The position numbers and the translations under genes were made by a program. The notes under the pieces are model-generated. The model made no database searches. It saw only the letters and a list, made by a program, of their open reading frames with translations, and was not told the DNA's origin. Below, in pieces: positions 1 to 14,600 of a DNA stretch of 64,000 nt; the first letter of the stretch is position 1, and every line of letters begins with the position of its first letter. The stretch is from Saturnia japonica (lineage: Eukaryota; Arthropoda; Insecta; Lepidoptera; Saturniidae). The stretch is taken from assembly GCA_033032175.1 (NCBI GenBank), contig CM065311.1, positions 6,627,190-6,691,189 on the forward strand, in the 5' to 3' direction.

Positions 1-2040
1 ATAACTTATATTATTAACACATATTCCATCGATATAGCAACCGACATGCATGCTACCAAGTTTCACGATCAACTCATTTATGTACAGATTAAATAAGCTA
101 GGTGATGTTAGGTCCCCCTGTCTTACCCCACATTCAAGCTTATATGCTATCTTATTTGATCATATCAAAAGCTTTTGATAAATCCAAGAAACATGCAAAC
201 ACCGGCGTACTCCTATCTGTGTAATATTTCACAACTTGTTTTAAAGTTAAAATAGCACTTTCAGTAGATAAACCAGTCCTGAAACCAAATTGGGTATCCT
301 GAAGATTAACATAATCGTTTAAGTGTGACCTAAGCAGACAATCCAACACCTTTGCTATAATAGTTGCCAGTGATATGGGCCTATAATTGCTCAACAAAGA
401 TATGTCACCAGTCTTATTTTTGATAATTGATACAACAATAGTTTTCATTATATCTTGAGGAAGATAACCATGCCCTATACACAAAGAGAAAAACATGCCT
501 ACTACTCTCGGCAAGTGAACTCCAGCATATTGTAGGTGTTCAACACTAAGGCTATCATGGCCAGGAGATTTGCCTCTGGTCATATTTTTAATTACTCGAC
601 AAACTTCTTTGGTTGAGAAACTTACAAGCTTCTCGCTTTGACGGGGGCTAATATTATTAATTTGAGGTGTTATTTCCTGTGGTGATTCTATTCTAAAATA
701 ATTCTTAAAGAGTTCTGCTATGTTTTTTGATTCACTAATTCCCTCAATGCTCACAGGCTGATCAAGTCTTGAATTTAATTTGTTTGTAAATTTCCAAAAC
801 TGCTTAAAATTTTTTGTCGAGTGATGGGAGGCTAATATGTCCATTTTAATCTGGTCTTCATGAACTTGACACCACTTCAATTTAGACTTAAATATTTTCA
901 TACTTTCACACATCTGATCATAAATATTTCCAGTTTTGGTTTACTGTGTAATGTCCATATTTCACAGTATGACTTAGCCACTCTGTGAGCATCGCGAATA
1001 TATTTATTCCACCCTACTATAACTTTTTTACGTCTAACAAAATTAGTTTCACAGCACAAGACAGCAGCCTCACTTAGTACAGTAACAATATTATTATACA
1101 TATTATCCAAAATAGTTTTATGCTGTATATCAGTACACATAGCATCACAACATTTATACATTTCTTCAGGCAAGTGAATATCCCTAAATTTTTTATTACA
1201 TAATTGAGAATAATTTTTTATTTGTTCTGGACGTCGAACACCCCAGATAATTTTGTCCTGAATTATATAGTGGTATTTTTGGTTTTACAATAAGTAAATC
1301 TGACACAACTTCTATAGGATAATGATCAGACCAGTATACATTATAAAGAATATTAATGCTCGTAATAGTTTTAAATGCCGCTTCCGTAGTCAAACAATGA
1401 TCAAGCCACCGTCTGCAGCCATTCGCATCACTAACAAAAGTATAAGAGTCTGAGTTCATACCTAGTTTCTCAAAATCAGCACATTGCCACATTTGTTCTT
1501 CACAGAACTGTAGTAACTCCTCACAAAATAATTCCCGCGGGTGCGCATTAAAATCACCCATGATAAAAGCGGCTTCAACTCCAGCACTATCAATAATTGC
1601 ACTCACTTTACCTAGGCATTCAGAAAATTCAATAAGATTGACATCTTTATCAACGGGCATGTATATACTAAAAACTAATATAGAACGATTATTTACTACC
1701 ACTTTTATCGCTGCTGTTCGCGGATTGTCACAATCCAACACAGAAACTGATGTAAACGACGCCTTACGCCACAGGATCGCGACGCCACCATACGGACGAC
1801 CACGCAGTATTCCAGCTGATAAATCCACAGCGGTCGTGCCCGTATATGTGAAGTCATCATCAATGGTTGACAAGTATTGAAGGTCATGTTGCAATAACCA
1901 AGTTTCCTGAAGTGCGACAATGTCTGCCGACCTACATATACCATTTATACACTCTGAAGATCGTTTTAAATTTTTACAGTTAAATGTTACGAGTTTACAT
2001 GAATATTGCATTATTTGTATTTTCGTCCACATTCAAATTT
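1..2040 (-). pseudogene. decayed non-LTR retrotransposon ORF2 (endonuclease plus reverse transcriptase)
   Basis: On the minus strand 2032-1199 encodes an APE-type endonuclease: LVTFNCKNLK near the start, VALQETWLL, FIMGDFNAHP and WSDHYPIEV. A linker follows (1173-898, another frame). A reverse transcriptase lies at 913-1: SLLSNYRPISLATIIAKVLD, FACFLDLSKAFDMIK, then RQGDLTSPSLFNLYINEL and CYIDG running off the left edge. The parts sit in different frames and a stop follows FDMIK, so it is dead. RT wording suggests a CR1/L2-like rather than jockey element, but the clade is not certain. It lies antisense in the dynein intron upstream of the first visible exon. Confidence 0.8.
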
Positions 2041-2180
2041 CGTTCATATCCCACTTTGCTTCTATATTTAAAGTTAATGAAACGCCGAAAGGATATTCCA
2101 TCGGGCCATAGCTGGTCTTCGAGAAACAAGAAGTGGGCGCAATTTTTACTATAAATGTACAAAAAAATAAATCTTTTTAG

Positions 2181-5100
2181 GTTTGGGCCGCATTTACAAA
2201 GGGCTCGCACAATCTGGCACTTGGGGATGTTTTGATGAGTTTAATCGTATTGAACTACCGGTGCTTTCGGTGGCAGCACAACAGATATATATTTGTTTGA
2301 CAGCTAGGAGAGAAAAGAAAGAATTCTTCGTATTCAGGTATCCTTGATCGCCTATATTATAAAATAGTAGGTTTCTTTAATACTAGCAGAACAAAATGAT
2401 TGTACAGCAAAAAATTACGTACGGTAAAAAAATTTATAGAAGTACGGTACCTATATAATAAAAAGTAATGGGTGACTGTCAGTGGCAGATGACATACTGG
2501 CCTATTGTAATGACTTATCACGCCTCGTTTGAATGACCCAGTAAAATATGAAGGGAGGTACGCGTTCGATGGAAGAACGTTCCACATCCGCACGGTACGT
2601 CAAAGGCAAAAATTTAATTTTAATAGTGTATATTGATATGGGCGAAGCGTAACAACCAGAAATGGCGCCTAGACCAAGCACCGGATTTGCAAACAACTCC
2701 TAGTAGGTTTTCTTAAAAGGTTTCTAATAAAACAAGATTAAGGTTTTCTAATAAAATAAAAAAGTTTTAAATGAAAATGTAGGGTAGATGTGTCGACTAC
2801 CATGATCTGACGTTTCACAGGGACGTGAAATCGAACCCAGGATGTCGCCATTACAATAATTTGATGGGCTGCTCCTAGCCCAAATTTATTTTCTTATAGC
2901 GGTAAACGGGAAAATTTAGGATTATTTGTGAATTTATGAATATATATGCTTTGCGAGTTTTGCGACTCGTTTTGAATGGCGCCCAAAGCATGTGCCCTAT
3001 CTGCCCCACCCTAGGTACTGGAATACTATTTAAAGTTGCAACATGATAGTCGTGATTATCTCATATCCATTCTATTTTAGTGATGGAGACGTGGTCACTT
3101 TGAATCCCGAGTTTGCTTTCATTATTACGATGAATCCGGGTTACGCTGGACGCCAGGAATTACCTGAAAATCTGAAGATTCAGTTCAGATCAGTAGCTAT
3201 GATGGTCCCTGATCGACAAATTATCATTCGAGTCAAGCTGGCCAGCTGCGGGTTCAAGGAAAACATTTTATTAGGTTAGTAATGTAAACATTATTTGAAT
3301 ATGTACCTAATTTATAAGTGACTTCAACAAAATATGGGAAGGTACTCTATTTGCATGTACATATTTTTATTTTTATGGATGTTTAACCATAACTTCTTTG
3401 TTGGTTAGGGGATTCCTCGAGCGTACTCCCATTTTAATTTCACTCGCATTGGACCTTTAAATTCGAAGAAACACAAGGATGGATATTTTTGATTAAATTA
3501 TTCAAAATTAATTATTGTTCTGTGATAGTATTTAATGAAGTTCCTGTTGAATGTTTTTGCGGCTGAGTGCCTTCCGCGCTTGCTACAAAAGATGGTGAAG
3601 CTGTCAAAGCTTCTAATGTATCCTGGGGCCAGGGCTAACAGTATAAGTTCCTGTTGCAAGCGTTCGAGCAATAACGCGCTTTTAATAATCATCTGCCCCG
3701 ATTTAGCCATCACGATCAGTGATTTATTTAAATCAATCGGCATGCATGTATGAGAATAATGTATTATTTCAAATTTTATGCCATTTCCGCGCTGTCTGCC
3801 GTCACTTTCGCTACTAGCAAACCGTCTGCTAACAATTTTTTGTGTTTCTTAATACGTTGACGGACAGTACCGTCCATGGGTCTATTATATTATTATTATT
3901 AGGTCTCAAAAGGAATACGATAGTACGTCTGTCGGAGTCAAAGTAAAAGTTTACTTAAATAAAATCAGTACACCACACGGCGATTGATTTCTCATACTAT
4001 TGTAAGCAACTGCATTAGGTACTGTCACCAAAGATATAATTAAGGCCTTCGTACTGTCACAACACAATGCTCGAAAACTTGTTAAAAAATTGTATGATTA
4101 AATGCACACTACGGCCATAAGCGTTGTACTTATGCATCGGTATTCTACTCCTGGATCGAGCCAAGGCCCGTTTACTAATGATAGAGAATATAGATCAGAC
4201 ATAGAATATCAACCATTAAAATATCACCAATCAATTAATTCCGAAAAACACCTTATGAAGTTTACACCTAGATTCGTTCTATCGTAACATTAATGTTTTT
4301 AAGTTGTGACTGGTGCCACTACACCTGTACACAATGAATGAAAATGAGTACTGTCTCAGCAGCCATAACCAGTGAGATAGTACTGTCCGTTATCGTGTTA
4401 AGAATAAGCGTCCGTTCAAATGTGATTGACGCACGTTAACGCGTGTTACAATTTCGAAATTGCTTAGATAACGAGCGCTTTTGGCAACCAAGCCCCTTCG
4501 ATTACCGGCGTCTAGAGTTTTTTTTTTAAGCGTAGCGTTAACGCACGTTTATATGAACATTTGTGTTAAAATATGGAAGGTGTAGGAGCGCGTTTTCTTA
4601 ACGCGCATTCATCTGAACGGAGCTTCAATAAAAGCGATACTTCTATAAATATAGTTCGTGTCTTATATAAATTTTCACTTTACGGTCCGTATTAGCAGAC
4701 AAGACGATTTGAACTTGCCACCACAAAACGGTCCTTTTAAAATAAGCAATAACCAAAACTAGCGGATAAATTTTGATCAATTTTTTTTGTTACTTGCCTG
4801 TTGAGATACTTTGCCCTTATCTAAAAGTTATCACTATATCTACTTTCAAGAAAAAATTATTAAAGTTTTAAGAAACTGTAATTTTTGAAGCACTGCCTAC
4901 TTGTTGAGCTATGTTTTCTTACTGTGGTGTTAATATTATAATAAACACCGTAGACGAAGTCGCTGGTATTAGCTAGTATTAGATATAATCGTTTGAAATT
5001 AGTTCCTTAATAACCATATACACATACTGTTGTGAAGTAAAATTTATACGGATACTTTCTATTTTCTAGCCCGCAAATTCTTTACACTATACAAATTGTG

Positions 5101-5665
5101 TGAAGAGCAATTGTCTAAGCAGGTGCACTATGATTTTGGACTTCGTAACATTTTGTCGGTGTTGAGGACAATGGGTTCGCAGAAGCGAGCCAATCCCGAG
5201 AGCACTGAGGAGAATATTATGATGAGGGTATTAAAGTTAGTAGTCTTGTAATTGTTAACACAATAACTCATATATATTTATGAGTTTCGTTATCGCGGCT
5301 GAGTGCCCTAAGCGCTCGCCCCCAAGTCTGGTGAAGCTGTAAAAGCCGCAACGGCTCTGTTTTTGGATAGGGCCCCTAAGGCTAACAGTGTAGTCAGTTC
5401 AAAAAAAACAGTGTCTGATTGTTTGTCCGTTTACTTCTTCTAAACCACACAACCGATATTTATACGGTTTTCACTGTCACTTAGAGAATTTTTACGGAAG
5501 GTTGGTATACAATGTATTAAGGCTTTTGTTTGTAAATTATATCGTGTTTGTATGTTGATGCAGAGAAATGAACGTGTCAAAATTAGTAGACGAAGATGAA
5601 CCTTTATTCGTGTCATTGATTGAAGATCTGTTTCCTGGTATGAAGCTCAGCCAAACCGTTCACAA
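2181..5665 (+). CDS. dynein exons 1-4 of window: rest of AAA1
   Basis: Exons 2181-2337, 3081-3274, 5070-5235 and 5564-5665. The first exon starts inside a glycine codon (GLGRIYKGL) and carries the AAA1 Walker B CFDEFNRI, the residues that coordinate Mg-ATP at the main hydrolysis site. The second carries NPGYAGR and PENLK, the conserved sensor region of AAA1. Exons 3-4 encode the lid that leads to AAA2 ([18 protein letters not shown]). The 2181 exon has no internal ATG, so it is found only by its TTTTTAG acceptor and its protein match. AAA1 is the most conserved dynein module, so this placement is firm. Confidence 0.93.
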
Positions 5666-8600
5666 GTAAAACTTATATATTATTATTACTCTGTAAATGT
5701 GGTTTTTATGCAAAAACCATAGATTTAATATATAGCTATAGATCGGCAATTAAAAAGAGAAATACCATATTATATACGCTTGTGTTAGTACGAGATAGGG
5801 ATACGAGATCATTTTCGTATGTGTTATCGGCCTGTATTGGCTTACGTAAATCGTTATCAAAACAAATCTCGCTTATTTTTGTAAAATCTAAGGATTTTAA
5901 AGTGTAAATTAATCTTTGGTAGACGTTTAATTGTGGTCACGTGTACTGTACCTAGATGTAATTCGATTAACAAAGAAGTCAATAAAATAATACGCATACT
6001 AGTGTATTCCTCTTTTTTGTTTCGTCTTATTCGACGTATTGCCGATTATACTATACTAAGTCTATGACCAAAACCACATATATTATATGTATTTTCGTAA
6101 TATTTCCTGTAAAATTGAATATAAGGAAAAATTGTATCTTATTATCTCTAATAATAACTCTGCTCCCGAGGATGGCATATATGCCAATTTTGTTAACATT
6201 TTGTGACGTAAGGAGCCAAAGGATTAAAAGCATTTATATGTATGTAATTTGGGCAAAATTATTTGTATATTTTTTTCTTCGTACCTAAGATAATTCTGCG
6301 GATATTTATTTGATTTGTAGAGAAATGCAACGCGCCATTAATTTAGTAACAGATCGGACCGGTCTAGTTAATCATCCCGATTGGAATTTAAAAATCATAC
6401 AACTATACGAGACGTCGTTAGTTCGACATGGTTTGATGACTATGGGTCCTACTGGTTCGGGCAAGACAACTTGTATTCACTCACTTATGGCTGCTTTAAC
6501 ATTAGTTGGGAAACCTCATAAAGAAATGCGAATGAATCCTAAAGTAAGTTTTATTATATCAAAAAAAAACATAACATTGGCGGAGGCACCTTATGTACGT
6601 ACATAATTAATATAGACTCTATCCAAACATATTATGGTTTACATTTTGTAGGCGATAACTGCGCCTCAAATGTTTGGGCGCTTAGATGTAGCAACGAATG
6701 ACTGGACAGATGGCATATTCTCCACTTTGTGGAGGCGAGCGTTAAAAGTGAAAAAATCTGATACTACATGGATTGTTTTAGGTGAGTTGTGTATGAATAA
6801 AATTAAATATTCCTATAGCAGTTTGGATAGGTATTTTAATTATATCTACTAACATTTTATTGGTTTGCGTATACATTTTTATAATACACATGTTTTTTGA
6901 CCTCAAAGTTCTGACTTTCGGTTATAATATTATGTCGTTACATTTAAACCATGAGCTTCCTTATAAAGACGCGCGTCTCAAAATGAAAGATTTTTTTAAT
7001 ATTTTGATTTTATCATTTTTTTTTCACTGTAGATACACTCCCTAAGCTTCCTTATTAAGATGCACGCCTTAGTCGATACTTTTTTTTAACGATGGGGTAA
7101 GCACAGGTTAATAAGTAATTAAGACAAAAAATAAAATCACGTTAGTGCTGCAATATATGTTTTTGTATAATTTACTTTGTATTATTATATTTTGTATTAT
7201 TTATTGTAAGCCGGTGGCTTTCTGATGAGGAAGCGCATCTTATAATAAGCATAATAAGAAACATCGCTGCCAAGATAAGATTTAATTGCAGTTGACTTTA
7301 ACGATGGTTTAACAGATTTTATTATTGTTTAAAATCTTGCTAGCTGTTGTAATTACAGTAAGTATTATTATAGGAAAGCGTGTACGAGTAAAAACTCATT
7401 AATACATAAACTATCTAAGTCTTGTCATTATATAAGCAGGATGAGCGATGAGGTTTAAGAAAAATACGAAATTTTCATGTTTTTTAATCACAGACGGTCC
7501 AGTGGACGCAGTGTGGATCGAAAATCTAAACTCTGTATTGGATGATAATAAGACGTTGACTTTGGCTAACGGCGATAGGATTACAATGGCTCAGAATAGT
7601 AAACTGGTGTTCGAACCGGATAACGTAGACAACGCTTCACCGGCGACCGTCAGCCGAATGGGCATGGTGTTTTTATCTTCATCGGTGTTAAAGTGGCAAC
7701 CCATATTAGAGGTATCGTGTATTGCGTCCAAATTACGCATCGGATTGATCTCTTTTAGTTGAAGAAGATAGTATTTTTTAGACATCATCTCGGCCGAAGA
7801 ACGTCCACTAGTTGGAGACAAGAATCGTTACGACTGGCCCTGCTTTACTAGCATCCAGAGATTTCCCACAACCTTCAGTGGGTCATCGCTCCACCATGTG
7901 GTAGCTCTGCCCACGCCGTGTTTTCCTGTACGCGGTTACTACTCGAGGACTCTTCGTCCTAATTGGCTATTCGCTCTACGAGCAATGCCCACTCACTAAT
8001 GTCTGTTTTCTGAGGTACTTGTTGAAAGGGTATTATAGGGTAGCTGATAACATGAATGATGGTTCATGTCTGGATGTGATTCCCTCTCTGTACATTTACT
8101 AAAAATAATAATAACTGTATATAATTTTATACTGTAAAAACAAATTCAAAAAAGAAATAAGATGTTGATATACTTGAACAAGTTTCTTGTCAGTTCTTCT
8201 CGATGACTGGGTTGTTTTCCGAATCGGTGGTAGTGTTTTGATATTCATAAGTGCCATCTTAGGGCAAAATTAAAAAAAAAAAACATTTTGATTTGATTTG
8301 ACTTTTAACTGTAGCTTAACTGTTCAATAGCGCTATTGGTTCAATAACTCATCAAATTGCATTTCTGAAGACACCATCATACGATAAACTTCAGTTAAAC
8401 TTGGTTTAACTTAACTCACCTAAATGAAGCGTTTATCTATTCTATAGTTGTCTGACGTCTGATCTGATAAAAACACGTCAAACAAGACAGTAGACACCCG
8501 AAACACATGATGAGATAAACTGTAAACTTAGTTGAAGCTACAGTTATCTTTATGGAATCAATAGCTAATGAGCAGCTAGTTAGAAACCTCAGAAACGGGG

Positions 8601-11600
8601 CATTAGTCTAGGAATTTTTAGGTCTATGTCGGTGATTTTGGTTCTTATGCGGACATTCAAAAGAAATTTCAAGCATAGCTATCTATATTGTCATTTTAGT
8701 GTCCTTGAGCTTTCTTTTGAGACTTATAGTACATTCTGTAATACAATGTTATTAAATCTAGACTGTAAATACCATTTTAATTATATTAACAATGTTGATA
8801 CCTACGAGCCTACATTTGCCACCATTCTGTAAATGGATCATGGATATCTTATAGGGTTGGTTAAAGAAAAGGTCCCAAAAAGAGTCGGACTCGCTGCGAA
8901 ACACTTTCAACAAAGTGTATGATGAAGTGCACATGTTTGTTCAACAAAGATTACCTGCTAAAATGAAACTCTTAGAAGCTGTATATGTCAGGTATGAGTT
9001 TTTTATGTTTTTTAATTGTCGATTTGTCATTTCATGGATTATTGTTTTAAATTTACAGTAATTTTCAGGCAATGTATTGATGTGCTCATAGGATTGTTGC
9101 AAATAGAAATACCTGGAGGAAGTAAGTTCAATTAATTAAAGAAATGTACTTTGTATCGAATGTGCTATCGTTGTGCAAAATCAATCACTGTTTAATGTTG
9201 AATGTTTTTAGATATGGCAAATTTACGTAAGTGGTGCTTTATTGTATGTATTGTTTTGTGTTTCAGAAATGCATACCGATCGTCACCTCGAACGTTTGTT
9301 CATATTTTCTATGATGTGGTCGTTAGGCGCTGTATTGGAACTGGATGCTCGCACCAGAATGGCAGAATTTATGACGAAGCTTCCTGTAAAAATGGACTGG
9401 CCTGGAGCTAAATCCAAAGAGTGGATCATGCCGTTTGAATACATGGTGAACGAGACAGGAGTTTGGCAACATTGGTACCGTTATCATTTGAATGTTTTAT
9501 ATGACAATTCCTGTTTATCTCTTTTTTTTTTTTTTTTTTTTAATCCTGTTTATTAATACTATGCATAGATGGCGTGCCGAACCAACTTCCGCTTTGCAAT
9601 GTAATTCAGACCGGATATACTGATTGATAACGGAAGTCGTTAGTAGTTAAATACTGTTTTGTATAAATCCAACAGTATACAGCGTTAATCACGGGCTCAT
9701 GGCTATAGTTAGGTGATATTTTGGTTGATAGTTGATTTGATTAGTTTTTCATGTCAATTTGATATAGTAAACAAGACTCACTTTTAAGCGTTTCCTTGTG
9801 TATCTGCGAAGTTGAAGGTCCAATGTCCAATGAAATTAAATTGTTGTCCCATTATGAGGTATTCCCTATCCAACAAAAAAGATTTATACATTCGGTTCAT
9901 AAACAAACAAGTTACGGCATAACAACAATATAAAAAAAAATCGTATTGAGTAATCTCTCGTATTTTGTTGAATTCGGTTAAAAAATAACTTTCATTCTTT
10001 TATATGCATGCTAAATCATCTTACGCCCCAGTCATACGCACCGTCTTGTTTGCGTAAGTAAGAGTGTACATGTGGACGGTATGACTGTTGCTTAAGCAGG
10101 CGGCTTTTCCAATCGTTGACATGCTGAAGATTGGACTGCGTAGTTTCGGTTTGCACGGTTTTGACGATGCGTGTAGCCAGGGTCATACTACTGACTAATA
10201 TCGATTTGATATTTAATTGTGATCCGATAGGTCTGAGATCGTTGAAGATTACATTTACCCGAGTGACAGTGTGCCCGAATATGCATCCATATTAGTGCCA
10301 AATATTGATAATGTCTGCATATCGTTCTTGATAGAGACGATTGCTAAACAAAATAAGGCAGTACTGTTGATCGGTGAGCAGGGTACTGCTAAAACGGTGA
10401 TGTTAAAAAGCTACATGCAGAAATATGACAATGAGGTCAAATTGTATAAAATGATAAATTTCTCTTCAGCCACAACACCTAATATGTTCCAGGTGAGTTA
10501 ACTTTAATACACGGGTTGAAAGTTATAGCAATGAGAGTACTATGTGTGACATACTACTCTGTCAAAAAAGTACCGGGAAACGATCAATAAGACACAAAAT
10601 GTTAGTTATTCATCCAAGTTTATTTTATCGCCTTCAAACTATACTCCTTAAGAAACAATACATTTACGCCAAAGAATAATCCAATCATCGAAACATTTTA
10701 AAATTATTTTTCCGGAATTGAGTTTAGTTCTCGTCGCGAAATTCTCCTTTATGTCTTCTACCGAACGAAAACTGGTGCCACGAAGTGGTAATTTGAGTTT
10801 GGAAAAAAGAAAGAAGTCGGTTGGAGCCATATCTGGTGAATAAATTGGTTACTCGATGATATTTGTTGAGTTTTTGGTCAAAAAGGCGCATTATCGTGGT
10901 GCAAAATCCATGAATTTTCTTTCCACAAATCTGGCCTTTTTCGTCTAATTTGCTATCTTAAACGCCGCATAACGCTCAAATAATATACTTTATTTACCGT
11001 TTGACCTTCCGGTAAGAATTCAGATTGCACAACACCGCGATAGTTAAAGAAAACAGTCAACATGACTTTGACTTTTAATATACTTTGGCGTGGTTTTTTC
11101 GGTTTCGATACAGTTGGAAGGCGCCACTCCGAAGCTTGTTGACTAGTTTGTAGGTCAAGCTCGTAAACCCACGTCTCATAATCAATAACAATGTGTTTCA
11201 TGAATATTGGGTCGGAATTGACTCGTTTTACCATGTGCTCATCGACTCTTATGCGATTGAGTTTTTGGAGACAATTCAGATCTTTTGGGACTAGCCGAGC
11301 GGCAACATGTTTCATACCCAGGTGATTATTTGACATGATACAGATAGATTCGTGAGACACAGAATGTTCAGCGGCTATCTCTCTCAAACTTGAATGAGGA
11401 TTTTCAGTCACTATTTCCTTCACTTTTGTGATGTTAACTTCAGTTGAAAACGTTGATGGCCTATCAGGTCGAGACAAATATTCCAGCATATCTCGACTAC
11501 TTTGAACGCTTTGTAACACTCATAAGCACGTGTTTTTGATAAAGTCGATTCACCGTGAGCCTTCTGTAACATTTTCAGTGTCTCCGAACATGAAATTCCT

Positions 11601-14600
11601 GGAGTTTTTGGCGGGTTTTTAAAGTGTCATGTTACTGTTGTGGTTTTTATTTTTAATTCATTAACTTAGGTTTTTGACCCTATATTATGTAATATTGGTG
11701 GCGTTTTAGCGTGATATAGTTTGGTTTTTGTGCATAAGTGAAGTGAGTAAATTATAAGCTGAAAGCATTCATTCTGAGGTCTCACAAAAACTTTCTAGAA
11801 AGTTCTAACAAGAGAGCCACCACCTTGTTAAGATACTCAATCGTCATAACATATGAAACTATAATTCACTCGATAATGACAGCAATGGTCTTCATTAAAG
11901 AGGTCCGGTTGCCAAGTTAGGAAGAAGAAGAAGAAAAACATGAAATTCCATTGGCGATGCAAAATTTAAAATAAACTTTTTGTTCGATGTTTTTGTCCAT
12001 TATGAAATTTGCAATACACACATGATCTAACTAAAATCAGCACTGTATTTAATCTAATTGACAGACGTAACTCAACCTCCGTACCAAAATGAAAAACAGT
12101 TGTGCCAATCTAACAACAAAAAAATTGAACTTGAAACCATAAAAAATCATCCATTCCCGATACTTTTTGACTGAATGTATAATATTTTGAAGGGGAAAAC
12201 ATGAGCTTTCATATTTGTCCTATATGACCCGTCTCGGTGATTGTTGTTGTTGTTGTATTTATTTACTTGATATTCGTGGTGGACATTTTGTCTAGATAAC
12301 ATAACGAAAAACTACTGTAGAGTGTAGTGTATATCTGATGAATAGTTGTATTAATATATTAAATTTTCTTAGAGAATTGTCGAGTCTTACGTAGAAAAGC
12401 GCGTAGGCATGACTTATGGGCCTCCCGGGAACAGAGCAATGACAGTGTTCGTTGATGATATTAATATGCCGGTTGTCAACGAATGGGGTGACCAGGTAAA
12501 ACAAAGATCTATCGTTTTGTTTTGAGATCCTACGCTGATCATTTCCTTCCTATCTTGATGAGATTTTATTTAGTTAGGAATTTTGTTTTTTAGGTTACAA
12601 ATGAGATAGTAAGACAAATGATGGAATGTGGTGGATTCTATTCATTAGAGAAGCCCGGAGACTTTATAACAATAGCAGAAATACAAATGTTTGGTGCAAT
12701 GATTCATCCTGGTAAATAAATATATTAATTTTATTATACTTGATGCTAAGACAAAAATACCATAAAACTATACTAGGTTTATCCTAAGACGGTTTGTAAG
12801 ACACATGTTCAACGTTTATTTTAGAAATGTAGCATGATTTAAATTGGAAGTTGATTTTTCTATTATCGATTGTGTAAGCTGTGGAAATGAATTAACAACA
12901 AGACAATTTTTTACAAAAAAAGGATACCAACTTCAATTATTTTGAAGAGTTCTCTGGTGTATCTTCGAAGTTGAAGGTCCAATGCAATGAAATTAAAATG
13001 GGACCACGCTACTATTGAAAGTCGTCAAAACTGGCCCAAACGTTTCGAAGATCACCGAACAAACAGGCAGACAACATTTAAAAAAAATATGTTTTGATAT
13101 AATATGTATCGTATATACTTTCCTATGCATTTAGTAAAAAAACTATAATTTTGACATTACAAACAGACACTTAAATAAATTAATTGATAGATTCGAAGAT
13201 TAACGTAGAATGCAATTTCTCGAAAAGGTTATTGATAAAACCTGATTAAAAAAAAATCAATGTTTTGATATAACTATAGTATCGTATATATTTTGGTCTA
13301 CTGCATTTAGTAACATAGAAAGTAATGTCAGTACTTATAAGAAATTACAAACAGACACTTCACAAAGGATTGTATAGAGATTGTTATTAGGGTTTTTTCG
13401 TACAAAATGTTTTTATCGTTTATCATTATCAAAACGTTTTTATTATGATAATTGATATCGAAAAGCTTATTTTTTAAGTTTAACGACCGTAACAATTCTA
13501 CGTTCTGTGGATATGTCGTGCTCATGCAAGCAGTCTTACGATGAACAGGATATTATAATAATGGGGCGTTTTAAGATATTTTAAGAATGAAAAGAATCCC
13601 ACTCGTCAAGATTTTTTAGTCAAGTCAAAGATATTTCGATGTCGGACACAGGCATCATGTTGTTTATTGGCAGATGATTTTTGGAATTTCTCGATAAACT
13701 ATTGACTAGAATGAATTTGGTAATGTTCGTGTAATTGCAGAATGACGATTGCCACGATATGACTCGCCAGTTGTTTCGATTTGTCTAGAATGATAAATAC
13801 CCGAGAAGTCTGAGTAATTACAGCAATCTAAATATTCTTTTTGATTCCCTGTATCTTTATCGTAGACATAAATTCGATATTTATTTCTGACGTGATTCTG
13901 CGGATCTGAAAACTGGTTTTTAGGTAGTTAGTTGTTCCTAAATTGAATTCATAAATTTAACTCGTTTCATTTAGGTGGCGGACGTAATGATATTCCACCT
14001 CGTTTGAAGAGACAGTTTAACATTTTCAATTGCACTATACCTAGTAACATTTCAATGGACAGGATATTCGGTAAATAAATATATAGCAATCTACCAGTAT
14101 TACCCACAAGACCATTTAAATATAGACAGTTCAACTCATTTGTGCGCGCTTCCCTGTTTGTGCGTAAAGCGTGTATAAATTACGTGGCGTGTCAAGAAGT
14201 ACAGTGAACTACACAAAAGAATTCGATTAGCTATTTTACATATTATTTGTTCACATTTAAAATAAATCAACATCTCAATTAGGTAAATGCATGTTTATTG
14301 AACATATTATTCCGTATTACTCTACCACTAGAAATACCAAATAATCAACTTTCTATTAATTACGCCATTTACATCACGTTCTGTTCAATATTATGCTTTC
14401 TATAGGATTTAGGTTGATATTGTGGTAGGCGAATAATTTTTATACCATACTACTGAGAATTTTTTCTGTTACCCATTGCTGAATATATTACTTTTTAAAA
14501 TTAGAATTTAGTGTTTTAATATTTTGATTATTGCTGTACGACGCATTATCAATCAAAAGTACTAGTTATAGTCGTACAATTACGTAAGCGACCGTCCTAT

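Larger units (their letters stand above)
10554..12177 (-). mobile_element. mariner-family DNA transposon, defective, with nested insertion
   Basis: Inverted ends CTCTGTCAAAAAAGTACCGG (left, from 10557) and, on the minus strand from 12177, CATTCAGTCAAAAAGTATCG bound a 1.6-kb element with TA at each edge. The extra 0.35 kb over a normal 1.3-kb mariner is the insertion at 11600-11936. It sits antisense in the dynein intron between exons 11 and 12. Confidence 0.85.

Noticed and set aside
4102..4287. Small ORF as a gene
   Set aside because: Intronic in the dynein gene, 61 codons, no recognisable similarity; expected by chance.
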